Source: Symsagittifera roscoffensis (taxonomy: Eukaryota; Xenacoelomorpha; Acoela; Convolutidae). From it: a stretch of DNA of 64,000 bases. The stretch is taken from contig NC_087064.1 of NCBI RefSeq assembly GCF_963678635.1, positions 73,347,465-73,411,464 on the forward strand, given 5' to 3'. The notes under the pieces were generated by a model. It was not told the DNA's origin. It saw only the letters and a program-made list of their open reading frames with translations, and ran no database searches. Below, one piece after another: positions 1 to 14,000 of this stretch. Made by a program: the position numbers and the translations under genes. The first letter of the stretch is position 1; every line of letters begins with the position of its first letter.

Positions 1-970
1 CCGTTAGTTTTTTGTTAGTCAAGTGGCTACACAACCATTCATGAACAAACACTCTCATTCCAGAGGCTTCCTAATTGTTCGAAAGAATATCACGACTTAA
101 CGTATCAAAAGCTTTGTTAAGTTTGCGAAATATGCTTCATTTCATATCATTGACCTCGAATCTTATTTTTTTTTTCAGTTAGCTCAACTAGTGCATCAAC
201 AGTTTTTGTTTTTTCCAGAAACCGAAGTGCTTTGAATAGAAAACCTTTCAGAGGTCGAGAAAATTGTATAATCGGTTGTGCAAAATCCGCTCATAGATCA
301 TTCCCAAGCATATAAGTATTGAAATAGGCCTATAATTATTTCGATCAGTTTTCAATCCTTGCCTAAACAATGGTAATACTTTCAACCACTTTAGAAGCTC
401 CGGGAAACCGCCGCTTTTGAACGAAAGATTGATAAGATTTGTCAGGTATGTACAAAAAACAGGGGAATTGATTTTAATGTCTTGATTGGTAGTTTCATCC
501 AGACCTGATGACAGTTTCGGTTGTAGCATTCAATAACTTCTACAAATTCAAACAAAGTTGCATTGTAGACTACAAAGACTCTGTCGCGGAGTAATTGACT
601 TTAGTTTCTGGTTTATTTCCTAATTACGTTAATAATTTAAGACGATACTGATGTAAAACACTCAATGAAGCAGTTTGCATGGTCCTTATCTTTCCTTATC
701 TCTAGAATAATGGTCAAAAGAAGCGGAACTTTCAATTTTTGGGAATAAGTGTCTTTTAATTCACTTAAGACTTTAAAAATCTGCCTCGAGTCTTGGATAC
801 ATTGCTTAATTTAATTAAAGCAAAATACCTTTTTAGATTTTTTAAAACAAACTCTCCACCTTTTTTCTTTCAGTCAAGAAAAGTTGTATTTTTTTCAACC
901 ATTGCTTCTATCACTTTTCTATGCTGTGTAAAACGTGTTTCTCTTGCTAATTGCTTTTTTATTTGATTGC
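1..970 (-). pseudogene. Decayed LINE remnant A (reverse transcriptase and upstream linker)
   Basis: On the minus strand, 248-529 still reads as LINE reverse transcriptase, including a NYRPISIL-like block and the preceding region that normally carries the D-x-I-P type sequence. The rest up to about 970 has no open frame, but it is clearly homologous (roughly three quarters identical by eye) to 31368-31885. 1-530 is homologous to 26070-26478. The two are therefore old copies of one non-LTR retrotransposon family. The remnant runs off the left edge. 971-1166, between it and the LTR, shows nothing I can identify. Confidence 0.75.
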
Positions 971-1166
971 AAAAATAGCTCTTGGCTTTTAAATTATAAA
1001 AAAATGTTCAAACACTAAGTAGATATTATATTGTTTAAGGATTTCAAACAGAATTTTGAGAGATCATACAAATAAATAACTCAATCACTGTCAGTATTTT
1101 GTTTGAAAAGAAAAAATTTCTAGTGCTTTCGAGTTTCCGTTTGATGTTACTAACGCGGATTATTTT

Positions 1167-2076
1167 TGTGACATTCGATCAGAATGGACCAAAATGCAGA
1201 CGCAGCAATTTCGAGTTTTTAGCAGCGAATCTTCCGAATTGGCGGTTTTGAAGGAATAAGAGCGTTATTCGAACGATTGGACAAATCGTGAAGGCTGAAG
1301 GATTCGGAAATTCTTAAATTTTAAAAATTCGAATTGATGCCGTAACAATTCTAAGAAACGTCAGAAACGGTCATTTTGGAGAAGAAACTGATATAAACAC
1401 AACACAACAACATTAGTGGCATTAGCGATAACGACAAAAATTGTGATTGGAAAACAACAACAAATTGTAGAGTTAGCAGAGACCGTTCCGAGTTTTAACT
1501 AATGTGTCGCTACAATAGTTGCAAAGGCCGTTGCGAACAACGGTGAAGGGTGGAAGACAGCCTTCCGGGAGGAAGATAAAGGTCTTATTACCCCGGATTC
1601 AAGAATCCGGAGGGGTCTCGGCATTTGGACTGGAACTGTTTTATACAAACTTTTAGCTTCCCTATTATGTCCTGAATTGAATTTAATTAACATCTGAATT
1701 CATTTTGCTAGGATGAGAAGCTAGGAAAGGGTTGATCCATCTTCGATGGAGATGATGATTTTTATCTACTGAACAAAAACAATAATAATTCAATAATTAG
1801 TAGTAGCCCTGATTTTAGGAGTGATCTCGTGGTCTGGGGATACTGAGACCCAGCCATGAACTCACTATTTCTGCATGTAATTAAGTTAATTTGAGTGTTC
1901 TGGTCGAAGCCGGAGAACAGTAACGTTTTTGTCGACCCGATGTTAGTAAGACCACCAAAAGAACTGGCTTGGTAGATACGGTGAAAAGCATGTAGAGCTC
2001 TGTTTAGACGTTGGCCAGTCGTCTTAGAACCTAGTTTTATTTTCCGTCGATATGTATCTTCCGGGCGAATGTTACA
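1167..2076 (+). repeat. 5' LTR of giant element copy 1
   Basis: This 910-bp repeat matches 24629-25546. It starts with TGTGACATTCG, and its last 11 bases are CGAATGTTACA, a near-perfect inverted repeat of the start. Compared with the 3' LTR it has scattered substitutions and lacks about ten bases of the AGTTGGGGG stretch near 1725. Its left hairpin arm near 1492-1504 is mutated, while the CCGGATTC/GAATCCGG hairpin (1593-1610) is intact. Confidence 0.93.
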
Positions 2077-2088
2077 TAGATGTTTTAA

Positions 2089-2106
2089 TGGCGCTCCTGG
2101 GTGTTA
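2089..2106 (+). other. Candidate tRNA primer binding site
   Basis: TGGCGCTCCTGGGTGTTA begins 12 bases after the 5' LTR. It starts with TGG, as expected for pairing to a tRNA 3' CCA end, and its complement can be laid out as an acceptor strand plus T-stem. I cannot match it to a specific tRNA. Copy 2 has lost this region, so there is no second copy to compare. Confidence 0.3.
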
Positions 2107-3121
2107 TTCTTTTTAACATCATGACCGGCAGAACCGTTAACGAGCACTCCGCGCCGAGCGGATGCTCACATTAACGCCCTTAATAGGCCAAAACCGCCGG
2201 GGCGCAAGGGTAGTTCGGAACGCGGAAGCCTTCCTTATTACCGTGAATAGCTTTTTAACCTAGTTAAGACCAACAATTCACGAATCAGGAAGGGTGGGGG
2301 GATCGGCCATCCCCTCGTTCCCTGAGAGGTTTGTGACCAAAAACACTTAAAGATATATATAAAACCAAACAAAAAGTAGTATAGTACCCAAGAAAAACAA
2401 AAAACATAAAAAATAACCGAAAAAACCAAAAACAGTACAAAAGTAAAAAATCAGTAGAAATCATCCCCCAGACAAGATGTGATCCGACCCCCCCGTTTGT
2501 TGTTGATAGATATATTGTTGATACAGGCATTTATCTCATTCAGGATCGTTACGATCAATTTTGTGGCCCGTTTGTGAGGCTTGTACTGTAGGGTTATTTG
2601 AGCATTCAAGCACGTTAATGATAAATTGCGCTCAATCCGGAAGGGTCAGCTGATTTGCGCTCAATTCGGAAGGGTCTTGGGAGACGACTGATCCGGCAAG
2701 CAGTACAAGGAGCAACAAGAAGGGGCTCAATGACAACAACAATCGACTGTTGGGTATCGTTAACAAGTTTTGTATCCCTTTTGGTACAAAAATTAAGATA
2801 GTAATCTGTGGTGTAGTGACCCTTCACCGAACTGCGAATTAATTCGGATAGGTGCTTAATTCGGATATTAAACAAACCCGGAGGGGTATAGTATTACTAA
2901 TATTATTATTTAAATAGCCTATATTAATACTCCTATATCGTTTTTCAGTAAAAATCACAGAAAGCAGACCGGTTTTTAGGATCAAAATAGCAATATTTTG
3001 ATCCCCCCACAAATCGCGATTTTTGACATATCGATATTTTTGAAACGAAAAAAAAGCGCTAATTTAGTGCGTTACATCGTAATTGCATTCTACTACAGTA
3101 GATAGTACCGGTTAAGTTTAG

Positions 3122-3196
3122 TTCGGAAGTAGTTGGACCTAGTTGGTAGTCGGAGGTAGTTGGAGGTAGTTGGAAGTAGTCGGAGGTAGTTGGAGC
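3122..3196 (+). repeat. GGAGGTAGTTG minisatellite in leader of copy 1
   Basis: About six imperfect 10-11 bp units related to GGAGGTAGTTG lie in tandem. The homologous place in copy 2 (about 33845-33870) has only one or two units, so the array expanded or contracted after the copies separated. Confidence 0.7.
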
Positions 3197-4108
3197 CACA
3201 AACCGAATTTTCGTGATTTTTGAGAAAACGGAACACTATAAATTCAGAAAATTTTTTGAAATTTTTGAGTTAGGACACTAAAAATAGTTGTTCGGACAAC
3301 GTCCACTAGTGAATCTACAAGTTTTAAAAACCGCTTCCCGAAAGCTTTACGGGTTGCAGAGAAATCGAACTCACTCAACGTGTTTGATTTGGTGGATTCA
3401 TCAATCCGGAGGGGTCCAGGTAGCATAATTTTTCGCAAATTTTTTCAACTAAAGCGTTTTAGATCGGGTTTTTTGGGTTGAACTAGAAGAGTATAGGCCT
3501 TCTGAGCTCGGATCAATAATTTTTAGGTCGAAAAGAACAGAATTGCGGAAAAAGTTAGGCGGAACCTATAAGAGAGAAATTTCTTGTCTTTAGAAAAAAG
3601 ACGTTTTGGTTAATAACTTTGGAACTACTGGACAGATCCAGTTGATCTTGGTACCAATAGATCAGAAATTAGCTGACCTTACTGATAGGGACAAAAGTTA
3701 TTCGAAAAATACGCGTGAAATTTTTTTGAGATTGTTTTTAGCAAATTCACCAATTTGGGAGGGTAGACCCTTCACGTTTTATTGATTTTTTAGGAAAGCC
3801 CTTACACCCCTATCAAAAGGTAATAGCGGTTAAAAAAAGTAAATTTAAGCTGTTCTAGAAGAATAGGGAAGGCTGAACGCACCGGAAAACCTTGATAGAG
3901 CTCAAATTAGGCTAGCGATAAGACCTTTCATCGTTAGCGTGAATTGTCAAATAAGAGGCTTAACTTCAATCCGGAAGGGTCTAGGATAGGATCACATACC
4001 CATCCTAGTTAATTCAAACAGCATAATAGCATCGGAGAACTTATCCGGAAGGGTATAGTTTGAAAATCAAGGAAACCTCCGAAAAGCGACTTTTACGAAA
4101 CCAGAGGG

Positions 4109-4290
4109 CTCCCAATCCGGAGGGGTCTAGTTTTCACAAAACCGGAGGGGTCCCAATCCGGAGGGGTCTTATATTTGCTAACTCAGAGGGGTCTCAATCC
4201 GGAGGGGTCTCAATTTTGCCAATCCGGAAGAGTCCTATTTTTGCCAATCCGGAGGGATATATAAATTTTTTTGTCAACCCGGAGGGGTAT
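4109..4290 (+). repeat. Dense cluster of the AATCCGGAGGGGTC leader motif, copy 1
   Basis: Eight close matches to AATCCGGAGGGGTC lie in about 180 bp, separated by irregular 2-30 bp spacers of different sequence. Further matches are spread upstream at about 2634, 2660, 2872, 3403, 3965 and 4038. The motif also forms the right arm of a hairpin in each LTR (1603-1617). Irregular spacing and unrelated spacers argue against a simple tandem satellite. Confidence 0.85.
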
Positions 4291-5052
4291 TATTTTATTA
4301 AAGGACTTAGGTAAACAGAAAAAAAGATTATAGTGAGAGGTTTTAGTTTATTAACAGACAGGCAAGGAATCAGTGACTGCACTGGTAACTTGCCTTTCAA
4401 TAAAGACCAGACCAAAACAAAACAGGTCCGAACTCGGATATTCGCGACACTAAGTCTAAACTAAAAAGATCGTAATTCATTGGTGAGGATTGAAACCCAT
4501 TACGTTTTTGCGATAAGTGACTGCCCTGAGGATTTTAATAGGTCTAGCTCGGGCAGTCCGAAGGCAGATAGGTAACACAGTACTCGGTGGGTGCAATAGA
4601 CGCCCACTTGAGAAAATTACTGCCTTCAAAGTTTTGTCTGTTTGGGGCAGCACCAAGCAGGGAAAGCTTTTTCTTTAAATTACAAGCTCGACTATTGTAC
4701 TGCGACCGACTAAAAGTACAATACACATACGTTTTTCATAGAAATATTCTTATTCTATTATTTTTGATTTTGAATCAACATAATTTGTGCTTGATTGGGT
4801 AGTGAGTACACTATCTTTTAAATTGACTGATAACATTATTTTGTGCTAGTTCTCGAATCTTACGACCGATAATCGGTTAGTGTGAATAAATTACATACAA
4901 ACTGTACTCCGATTACATACAGGGATTCGTGGTCACTAATTGATAGAATCTTGTGAAATTTATTGTGTTGTGTCATTATTATTGATAGTCAAACTATAAG
5001 GTCACTAGCAATCGAATTGAGTGTATAGGCATTAAGAAGTGACAAATTGAGA

Positions 5053-8000
5053 ATGAGTTTAGACAAGTCAAGGATACCTAAACGAGGTAAAAGGTCTAGG
5101 AAATTCATACCTAAAAAGCAAAGAAAAACAATGACCGACCCTTTTGTGGATCGGATCAAACGAGCCCGGACCGACAAAGGGGAGACGGTTTCAGGCACAA
5201 CGGTTGAAACGAGGAGTCAGAAGTCCTCAGAAGAGCGAAAAGCGGAGGTCCATACGGACCAGGCCATGAATGAGAACCAGGAAGTACATGGACCGGAGGG
5301 GAGAGGCAGAAGGCTGGCGAGTGAATCTACTCCGGTAGAACAAGGCCATGATTTTGCCACTTCCACCGGGACATTGGACGGAGAGGAGATGTCGGAAATG
5401 TCCGACATCTCAACTGAAATAGTGGCAACTAGAAGATCTCCAACAGACAACACCATGATGACAGGCGGGACTGAGAAACAAACAACGTCCTCATCGTTCT
5501 CAGAAAGAATGAGGAACACCTTAGGAAACATCTTTCTATTCACCATGGGAGTGGGCAAAGGAAATGAAGGTGAATCCCAGGAGGAAGAAGAGGATGAAGA
5601 CGAGCAAGTGGACTTTGGATCTCAAGTCAGCCTCAATAGTTCGACCCAGGAGATTGAGGCATACGTCGAAAGAGAGACTGGAACCATGGACAAATTTGGT
5701 GTAGTGAGAACGATAAGCAAAGACGCAAACACACCAGGCCAGTCGAGGGGCTTTGCGATTATGACAAATTCAGAGACGCGAACTGGGGCAAGTAGAAACA
5801 AAGGACTAGGCGACGCATTGGCGGATCCTGAAGTGAATAATGAAAAGACGTCGAGGCAGAGAGTCAATGCCCGAATCTCGACCAGCACGAAGCTACCTGG
5901 GACCGACAGAATGACACCGCCACTAGTTAAGCCACTAGTGGATAACGGGGCAGCATTAGAAGAAGCCTTGAACAACATAGTGGGCAGTATAGGAGAACAA
6001 AACGAGCAGATGTCCTTAAGAATGAGTTAACTAGAAAGAGCAGTTCACATTGAAAGAGAAAGTCTACGGGAAGAAATAAACCGAAATAGACAAGAAGTTG
6101 GTAGGAGCGAAAAACGCTTGAAAGAAAGAACGGACGAGCACATAGCGAAGAAGCTGTCGAGAATGACACGAGAAGCGGAACAGAGAGAGTTACGCTTAAG
6201 AGACGACATGGAGAAGTTAAGAATTCAGCTAGAGCAGTCTCTTGGGACTCTTGACACAAAGATAGATGCGATGATGGAAAAGCGAACTCAGGCTATCTTG
6301 GATAGGTTAGACGGGCTACTAGGCAGCAAGAGTGGACCAAAAGAAGACAAACCGGACTCGGGAGGTCCCAGCAGGGAGCCGAAGGTGAACTTCATTGACC
6401 ATCAAAGGAGGAGGACATATGGATCCACTAGAGGTAGGGGCAGTTCATCAGGCGATGCCACAAGGGATAATAGAACATGGGGCCCAAACACTAGAGCAAG
6501 TTCAACGGGGAACAGACAGACCACTAACGAACGACCAACGCAAGCCACACATGCGACTGGGAGAGGTGATTCCGGTAATAGGAGACATGCGAGCCCAGGG
6601 AGGAGTCTTGTGGGCCAAGGGGGAAACACTCACGGCGATTCGGATTGCAGAGATGCACCAAATACAGAGCCGTTAACAAGGTGTGAGGACACTCAGGCGG
6701 GGCACTCGAGAAATGCTGCGGCAATGGCCACAGCCTTTGAACCCCAAAACAGGTTTTTAGAGACATTCCTTACGAGGTTATCCAGAACCAATGAACGCAG
6801 TGAGAAGTCCAGAAGAGTCTTTAAGAAACCAAGATGCTACAAAGACGAATCTCATGGTTGTACTGATATCTGGATAGAGGTAATGAAACTGCATTTCGAG
6901 GAAGAGGACTTGTCGGAAAAAAAAGAATGCAGTGCTCTCACCGAAACTTGAAAGGGACAGCCCTGAACTGTGTCATGGCCAAGAAGCAATATCAGCATGA
7001 CAGCCGAGAAAATCTTCGAAATCTTGTTAAACCGTTTTGGATCGGGGGTGCAGGGGCACCAAGCAATGATGCGCTTCGAGAAACGGAGGCAACGAGAAGA
7101 TGAAACGATAGACAGTTTCTAGATGACTTGGAAATGCTGAGAAGACGCAGCCAACCGGATGAGTCGAACCGAAGGATAAACCTGGCAGTAGCCTCAAAAT
7201 TCATCGATGGTGTGAAGAATGATGAACTTCGAACAATGCTAGCAACGCATTACACACCACTATCAACCAATGCGCCAACACCAGAGGAGTTGAGGCTCAA
7301 GTCAAAAGAATATCTTTTGTTGAAAGCTCCTTCGAGATCTGGATACTATAAGAACAATTATGGCAATTTTAACAACGGACCAGCAAACCAAGGGAACAAC
7401 TGGTACAAACCGAGGGATGATATGGACAAGAGACGCTCTTGTGCCAATTGCAGTTCAACGGACCATCATGTGTCAGCATGCCCAACTTACAAACAAGGCA
7501 TGAAAGCAATAGGCTTTAGCCTCGAGGACGAAGATGCGGCAGAAGTTGACCATGAGGATTTCATGAGAGGGGTAATTGCGAAATTCGGCCCGAGGTGTTT
7601 CTTTTGCAACTTCGAAGGTCATTTTAAATCAGATTGTCCGCAATTCTGGGATGCAGTGGCAGACATCAAGCATCCAAGGCATGAGGAAGCTTTATCAGGA
7701 GTGAAATCCAGCCTGTTGAGTGAAGCGGAGGCGCGCAGAAAAGACAAACCGCAAGAGCTGGCGACGAAGAAAATGCAAGCGGTAACTAAAGAGACATGTG
7801 ATCCGGAAACAGTGACTGCGTCCGATGACTTCAAGATTGATTATAGGGCAGCCGCGAGGGATGCTCTAAATAGAGTGCAGCAGGAACTGGTGACAAAAGA
7901 GATCGAACAGAAAGTGAAACTCGAACTGGAAAACGAGAAACTACAGGAGCAACTGAATACCTTCGAAGCAACGGAGGTCGAAGAGACTAAAGCACCAAGC

Positions 8001-11000
8001 AGTTTGAGCATGAAACTTAATGTGATCTCCAATCAGAGGTTCGGCATGGTGCCGCAAGGAAGCAAGATACAGTCGATAATCTCAGTGGCTGAACACCAGG
8101 TAATCAGAAATCTGAGTGAACCATCCGAGTTCACTTTGACGCATTTGGACACATATGCAGATTATCTGAGGCAGGTGGAGCCACGCACTGAGTCGAGAGC
8201 TGTGCGAGCACTACTAACAACGGGTGGCCCTCGCATAAAGGAACTTCATGGACGCTACGTGGAAGTCTATGGGCCGTATCAAGTGATGCTGAACGTGGAT
8301 GGAATTAGTATCTATACTAGGACTTATGTAACAACAGATAGTGACCAAATAGGGCAGATCTATTTGGTTGAGGAGGAATTCAAAGTCCGCAGGATAGGCC
8401 ATGACGCCATGATGGAACAAGATGCAGTACACATTGGGTATGAAGCAGATGTGACCGCACATCTGCTCGTCACCAACGGAAAGAAAATCGGAGTCACAGG
8501 GCTTCTGGACACAGGAGCGGTAGTGAGTGTGATGCCAATAAAAACTTGGGAAAGAATGGGCTTCACGAGGGAAGATCTGATTCCAACGAATCTCCGACTG
8601 GCCGCCGCCAATCGAGGAGCGATCTACGTAGCCGGAAGAACACCAATAACGGTTCTCCTCATGGGAGGACGGGATCTTTGGATGAGCTTCCTGGTGGTAG
8701 AGAATTTGGACGACTCCGACCAATTCAACTTGGGCAGAGACTTCGTCAGGAACTTTGACGTGATGATTGACTTGAACAACGGTCTGATACGGATTAGAAA
8801 CCCGGACCGGAAGTATCTTAAGAAACCAATTAATAGGATAATAACAGACGAAAACAGTACCAATTTTTTTAGATAGAAAGGTGAAACTACAGCCAGGACA
8901 GGCTGATGTGGCGATTTTTAGAATGAGAAATTAAAATTCGTTAAGCGATTGTAAACAGGTTTGTTTAGTACCGAATCCAAATAGTCAGAGTTCGGTGATT
9001 TTAGGCCGGAGCATCTCGGTAACGCGAAAGGGACTGTGTGTCAGTGTGTTATTGAACACACTGGACACCACGGTTTCAATCCAGCGTGGAAAGGAACTTG
9101 GTTACGCTTTGCCGATGAGGACCGACTATGAGGAGACACAAAACTTGAAGAAACATAGTGTGAAAGGCTGTCCTTATCATGCCAATAAAGATAAAATTTT
9201 AAAGAGGATTAATGAATTAAAATCTATTCATAAATTGTTTTCAATGAAATCCGAAACGGACGACGGCTTATCGAGCTGCTCGAATTTTCCGGAACGCCCC
9301 TCGTCATATGAACAAGAATCTGACAAACCGATTTTGCCAGAGATAGAACATTTAAAAGGGAAAATAGGTGAGGGAGATTTCGAAAAATTGCGGGACGTCT
9401 TAAATCGGAACGCAGATGTATTTTCAAGACATAAGGCGGATATCGGTTGCTGTAATTTCGTCGAACACGAAATCGAACTTGAAGAGTGCGCCGTTCCCCA
9501 TAGGGAAGGCGCGAGACGAATGACGCCACACAAGTCGGAAGCGTGCCGATAGAAATGTTGCTCGAGTACGACATGCTAGAACCCTCGAAATCGCCATGGG
9601 CTTGCGGGGTAGTAATGGCGAAAAAGAAAGGGGGCAGCTTAGGTTTTGTTGCGACTTTCGTTAATTGAACGCGAGAACAATAAAATATGCTGATACCGCG
9701 GATAGACGAGAGCCTCTCCAAACTTGGTGATGCCAAGTTCTTCACTACATTGGACTTGGGTTCTGCCTTCTGGCAGGTCCCTCTGCGGAAGCAAGATAGA
9801 GAAAAGACCGGATTCGCGTGTGAGTTGGGGTTGTACCAGTGGAAGAGGATGCCCTTCAGCTTGTGCAATTCAACGGCCACTTCTCAAAGACTGATGGCTC
9901 AGGCTTTGAACGAAGTGACCAAAAAGTACGGGAATCTCGTGATGTGTTACGTGGACGACGTGGTCATAGCAATACCAACCCTGGAAGACCACATTGACCG
10001 GCTCGATGAGGTCTTTGGATGCATGAAAAGAGCAGGCTTGAAGTGCAAACCATCGAAATGTGAAATCGGCAAACCCGGAAGCAGTAGAAGCAGTGTTGAC
10101 ATGGAAGGCTCACAGAACGGCCAAACAGCTCCTGAGCTTCCTAGGGTTTGGCAACTACTACCGGGAGTTCATAAAAGGATACGCGGACAAGGTGTATCCG
10201 ATGCAGAAGCTGATGCGCAACAAAGGGAAAAAGTTCGAATGGAACGATGAAGCACAAATTGCCTTCGAGAACATAAAGCGGGAACTGTGCGAAGCGCCAG
10301 TGCTAGGCATGCTTACAGAAAAGGGCATTTATGTTCTTGACACAGACGCATCGGTAGTAGCCATCTCAGGAATATTGCATCAGGAGCAAGAATGGAATGG
10401 AAGAACGGTTCTCCGTCCCATTGCATACGGCAGCAAGGCAAGATCTTGAGTGACACTGAGATGAATTATGGTGCACCAAAAGCAGAAATGTTTGCAGTAG
10501 TCACATTTGTGGAAAAATACCGCGCATACTTGGGGAGCGCTCCCTTTAAGTTACGCGTAAACAACAGAGCGTTATCTTGGTTGAAGACCTACTCGATGGA
10601 TCAGAATTATATTGGTAGATGGATAGTAAGATTGGATGGTTACCATATGATAATCGAACACAGGATGCGTGATAAACACCGGAATGCTGACAGCCTCAGC
10701 AAGAAAACTGAGTTCTATGAAAGATTGGAGCAGAAGCAAGCCAATCAGGCAGAAATAAAGGAGGGATTCTCGTTTCTGGACAAGGAAACTTATGAAGCGC
10801 TTCCCTTAACGAGATGGTTGGACAAGTCTGGACATCCAATTCCAGGACACATCCAATTCCAGGAGTTACCTGTAGAGAAAGCAGCCGAGATAGAAATCCG
10901 ATCCAAGGAGGACCCGGTCCCCTTATATCTGTTGCTGCGCTCAAACCTGGTCCAGCAAGAACTCTCTCGCATGAACATAAACAGCCTCTCATTATTCGAT

Positions 11001-14000
11001 AAAACGGTGCAGGTCACACCGCAAGTGATGCGGATGCTGGGTGGATTGTTAGAGAGAGAAGTGACCAGAGATGACCCCGAGTGGACAGCAGCAGTGGCAT
11101 CACTAACAGTCAGGGAGAAGGTGAAGATCATGCCCTCCAGACGACAACACGAGGAGAACGAGAGGGATAATAGGACAATAGTTCAGCAACTAGTATCCTC
11201 AATACCACATGAGGTTTTTACCAGTACTTCGTACGGATGGAAGGATAAGCGAATGAAAACTGTTACCTTTGTGGGCCAGGATAAAGAAGGGGTAAAAGTA
11301 GAACGAAACCTGGTGCAAGATTGTTTGTCCGGGGAGACGAACAATGAGAAGAGCCGGCGAGCCCAAGAACAACACTCGGGACAAGGAAATTTGTCCGGGG
11401 AGTCTGAGATAGATTAAGAAGTTCCTGATGAAAAACAGGACCTGGGGAACAAAGTTTTGTCCGGGGAGTTCAGAGGGATGCGAAGAAGGCGCGGACATGA
11501 TCTGGAGGAGGGTGCAGACTCCATCACGACCTCTTCAGTAGAAGACAACTCCAGAAACCCAGGAATTGACACCTACTCAGACAGGAATTCGAGCTCGGGA
11601 TCAGAACTGTCCGAAATAGCGATCCACACACTACTAGTGGAAACTCGTGCAAGGGATCTGGATAGGGAGATGTACCAGGACCCTGATAGTGATCGCTACA
11701 ACATTGCCACAAAAAGAGGTAGTCAGGACTGATCTTCAGCCGTTCAAGCAAGAAACACTGCCGTTGGCGAAGATTTGATGCGTTAAGATGGAAGAAGACA
11801 CACACCAGCCCAATGAGCTGAATAGTCAGATGATGGTCATGAAGACGTACTTGAAGGCGAGATACAGACTCTTGGATCTTCTAAGGGCGCAGAGAAGTGA
11901 TCGCATGACAAGCAACCTGAAAAGGTGGATCGAGAATGGTTCTCCGGATAAAGGAGACCTCGAGGAAGACAGTTACCGTATCCTGAGACAGTACTTCATG
12001 CAGAAGGAGGGGAGGTTATATTTGAACAAGGATGGGATTGTGGCTTGCAAGAGAAGAGAAGAAGACAAAGTCCTATACAAGTATAACGCGATAGTGTTGC
12101 CGCAACTCTATCAGACAGAACTATTCAGGTCGCATGATCAGATGGGCCATCAGGGGATCGACAAAGTGCATCAGAGGATCCTGAAGCGCTTTGAAAGGCC
12201 TGGAATGAAAAAGGCATGCGAGAAGTGGGTAACAGCATGTCTGTCATGCCAACAGGTCAAGGATCCAAGGAAATTGCGATTTCCTTTACAATCGACCGAG
12301 TCGTCTGAATTCAACGAGGGGTGCAGATAGATCGCCAAAAGATATGCATGACAGACAGTGGTTATAATCAGGTATTGGTCATGATAGATCATTTCACGAA
12401 GTATGCAGAGGCCGTGCCCTGCATAACTTTCTCGGCGTAAGAGACATGCGACCACCTGATCAATACGTGGATAGCGAGACACGGTTGTCCGATGACGTTT
12501 CAATCGGATAATGGAACAACTTTCGTAGGAGAGCTTACGAAAGAGCTTATGAGACGCTCACAGGTTGCTCAGGCTCACTCCACGACATACCACCCTTAGA
12601 CGAATGGCTTAGTTTAAAGAATAGGACGTTAGTGTCGATGCTGAGAGTATTTTGTTCCAGGTACATGACCGATTGGGACAGATACCTTCCACAGGTGATG
12701 GGAGCCTATATTAGCACACAACATTCCACCACTGGAGTTAGTCCACACATGATGCTAACTGGACACAAGAAGTCTTTATCCTTAACATTTTTCTACCCAG
12801 AGTATGAGGGAAAGAAAACGTCTCCACAGATCTACATGCGGGACGTGATCAGACGTCAACAGGAGTTGAACGATTTGTGCAGACAAAATACTCAGCAAGC
12901 ACAGGCAAGGCAGAGAAAAAAATTCGACAAGAAAGCAGCTGGTGCAAAAGCAGCTGGAGACTACGTATGGGTATTTCAGAACGTTATACCACCGAAAGGA
13001 ACAAAAAAACTGGAGGGGACCCTTCATGATTACGGAAGTGCACCAGGAGGGACGCTTTTATAGACTGAGTACTGGCCGAGCCGCCCACTACGAGAACATT
13101 AAGCCACACAATCCATCGACAGAAGACTGGTGTATACCCGCAGACATGGAAGAAGGGAATTATCTAATGATGGATCCTGCTTGTGAGGTCAACGAGAAGG
13201 GCACGAGGGAAAAGAACGATGGAAACGAAGTCGTGGAGGAAGGAACGAATACACCGCTGGACCTGGATCCAAACGAGGTGATCGAAGCGGACGATGAAAC
13301 CTTGCCCTACGCAGAAGAGGATTGGCAGTATCCCGAACAGATTGATGTTCCCAAGAATTTAGAACCAGATCTTCCGCTTACGATACAGACTCGACAGAAC
13401 GCCGGGACAAGACCAAGAAAGAAATATAACCCTTACGGTGACGACTTTGTAGTGGATAGGATAGATCTGAAAAAGATAGAGGAGGAAGTAGTGGGTTTAG
13501 AAGAAATAACTGTGTCACAGGACATTGATATAGTCGATGATCACGACGACGAGCGGCTCGATGACCTGTCGAAACCCGAGGTAGAATTCGACGATGAGCA
13601 ACAGCAGTCATATGAACAAGATTTGACAAATCTGCGCGTCTTGGAATGGCTGAACGAAATGACATCGGATCCAAAGGAGACCAGTGTCACGATTCAAGAT
13701 GTAGATCGTGAAAGCATAAAGTACATGAGAACCGAACGAGAAGATCCTTCCTGGGCTGCCCAGGAGGGGCGACTACTCATTCCGGCTTCCCATCTCGATT
13801 TGATACCCGGTATGCGATCGACGGGGAGGTCGATGGATATTTTTGTCCGGAGAGTGGGGTAGGACTTGCCCACACTGAAAACTTGATAATAAAAAATTAA
13901 GGATAGCAAGAGAGACAGGAGACTTAGAAGCAGAAACAGGCAAAAAACCTAAGAAACCTGACATAGGGAGGGTAGTTGAGTCATATTTTAACCTACCAAA

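Larger units (their letters stand above)
2077..5052 (+). other. Leader of giant element copy 1
   Basis: This is nearly 3 kb between the 5' LTR and the first ATG of ORF1, with no credible coding sequence. It holds an A-rich stretch (about 2337-2462), at least 14 occurrences of the degenerate motif AATCCGGAGGGGTC, a copy-specific GGAGGTAGTTG minisatellite (3122-3196), and 4315-5052, which is well conserved with 34990-35751 of copy 2. Small open frames here, such as the one over 4060-4314, are translations of the motif array and not genes. Confidence 0.85.

Noticed and set aside
4109-4290. CRISPR-like array of short repeats and unique spacers
   Set aside because: Repeats are 14 bp and degenerate, spacers are 2-30 bp and irregular, and the setting is the leader of a eukaryotic retrotransposon.
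4060-4314. Open frame of 84 codons over the leader motif cluster
   Set aside because: It is a translation of the AATCCGGAGGGGTC repeats. The equivalent region of copy 2 has no such frame.
8214-8723. Minus-strand open frame of 169 codons
   Set aside because: It lies entirely antisense to the protease region. Its composition follows the sense codons, and it has no recognisable motif.
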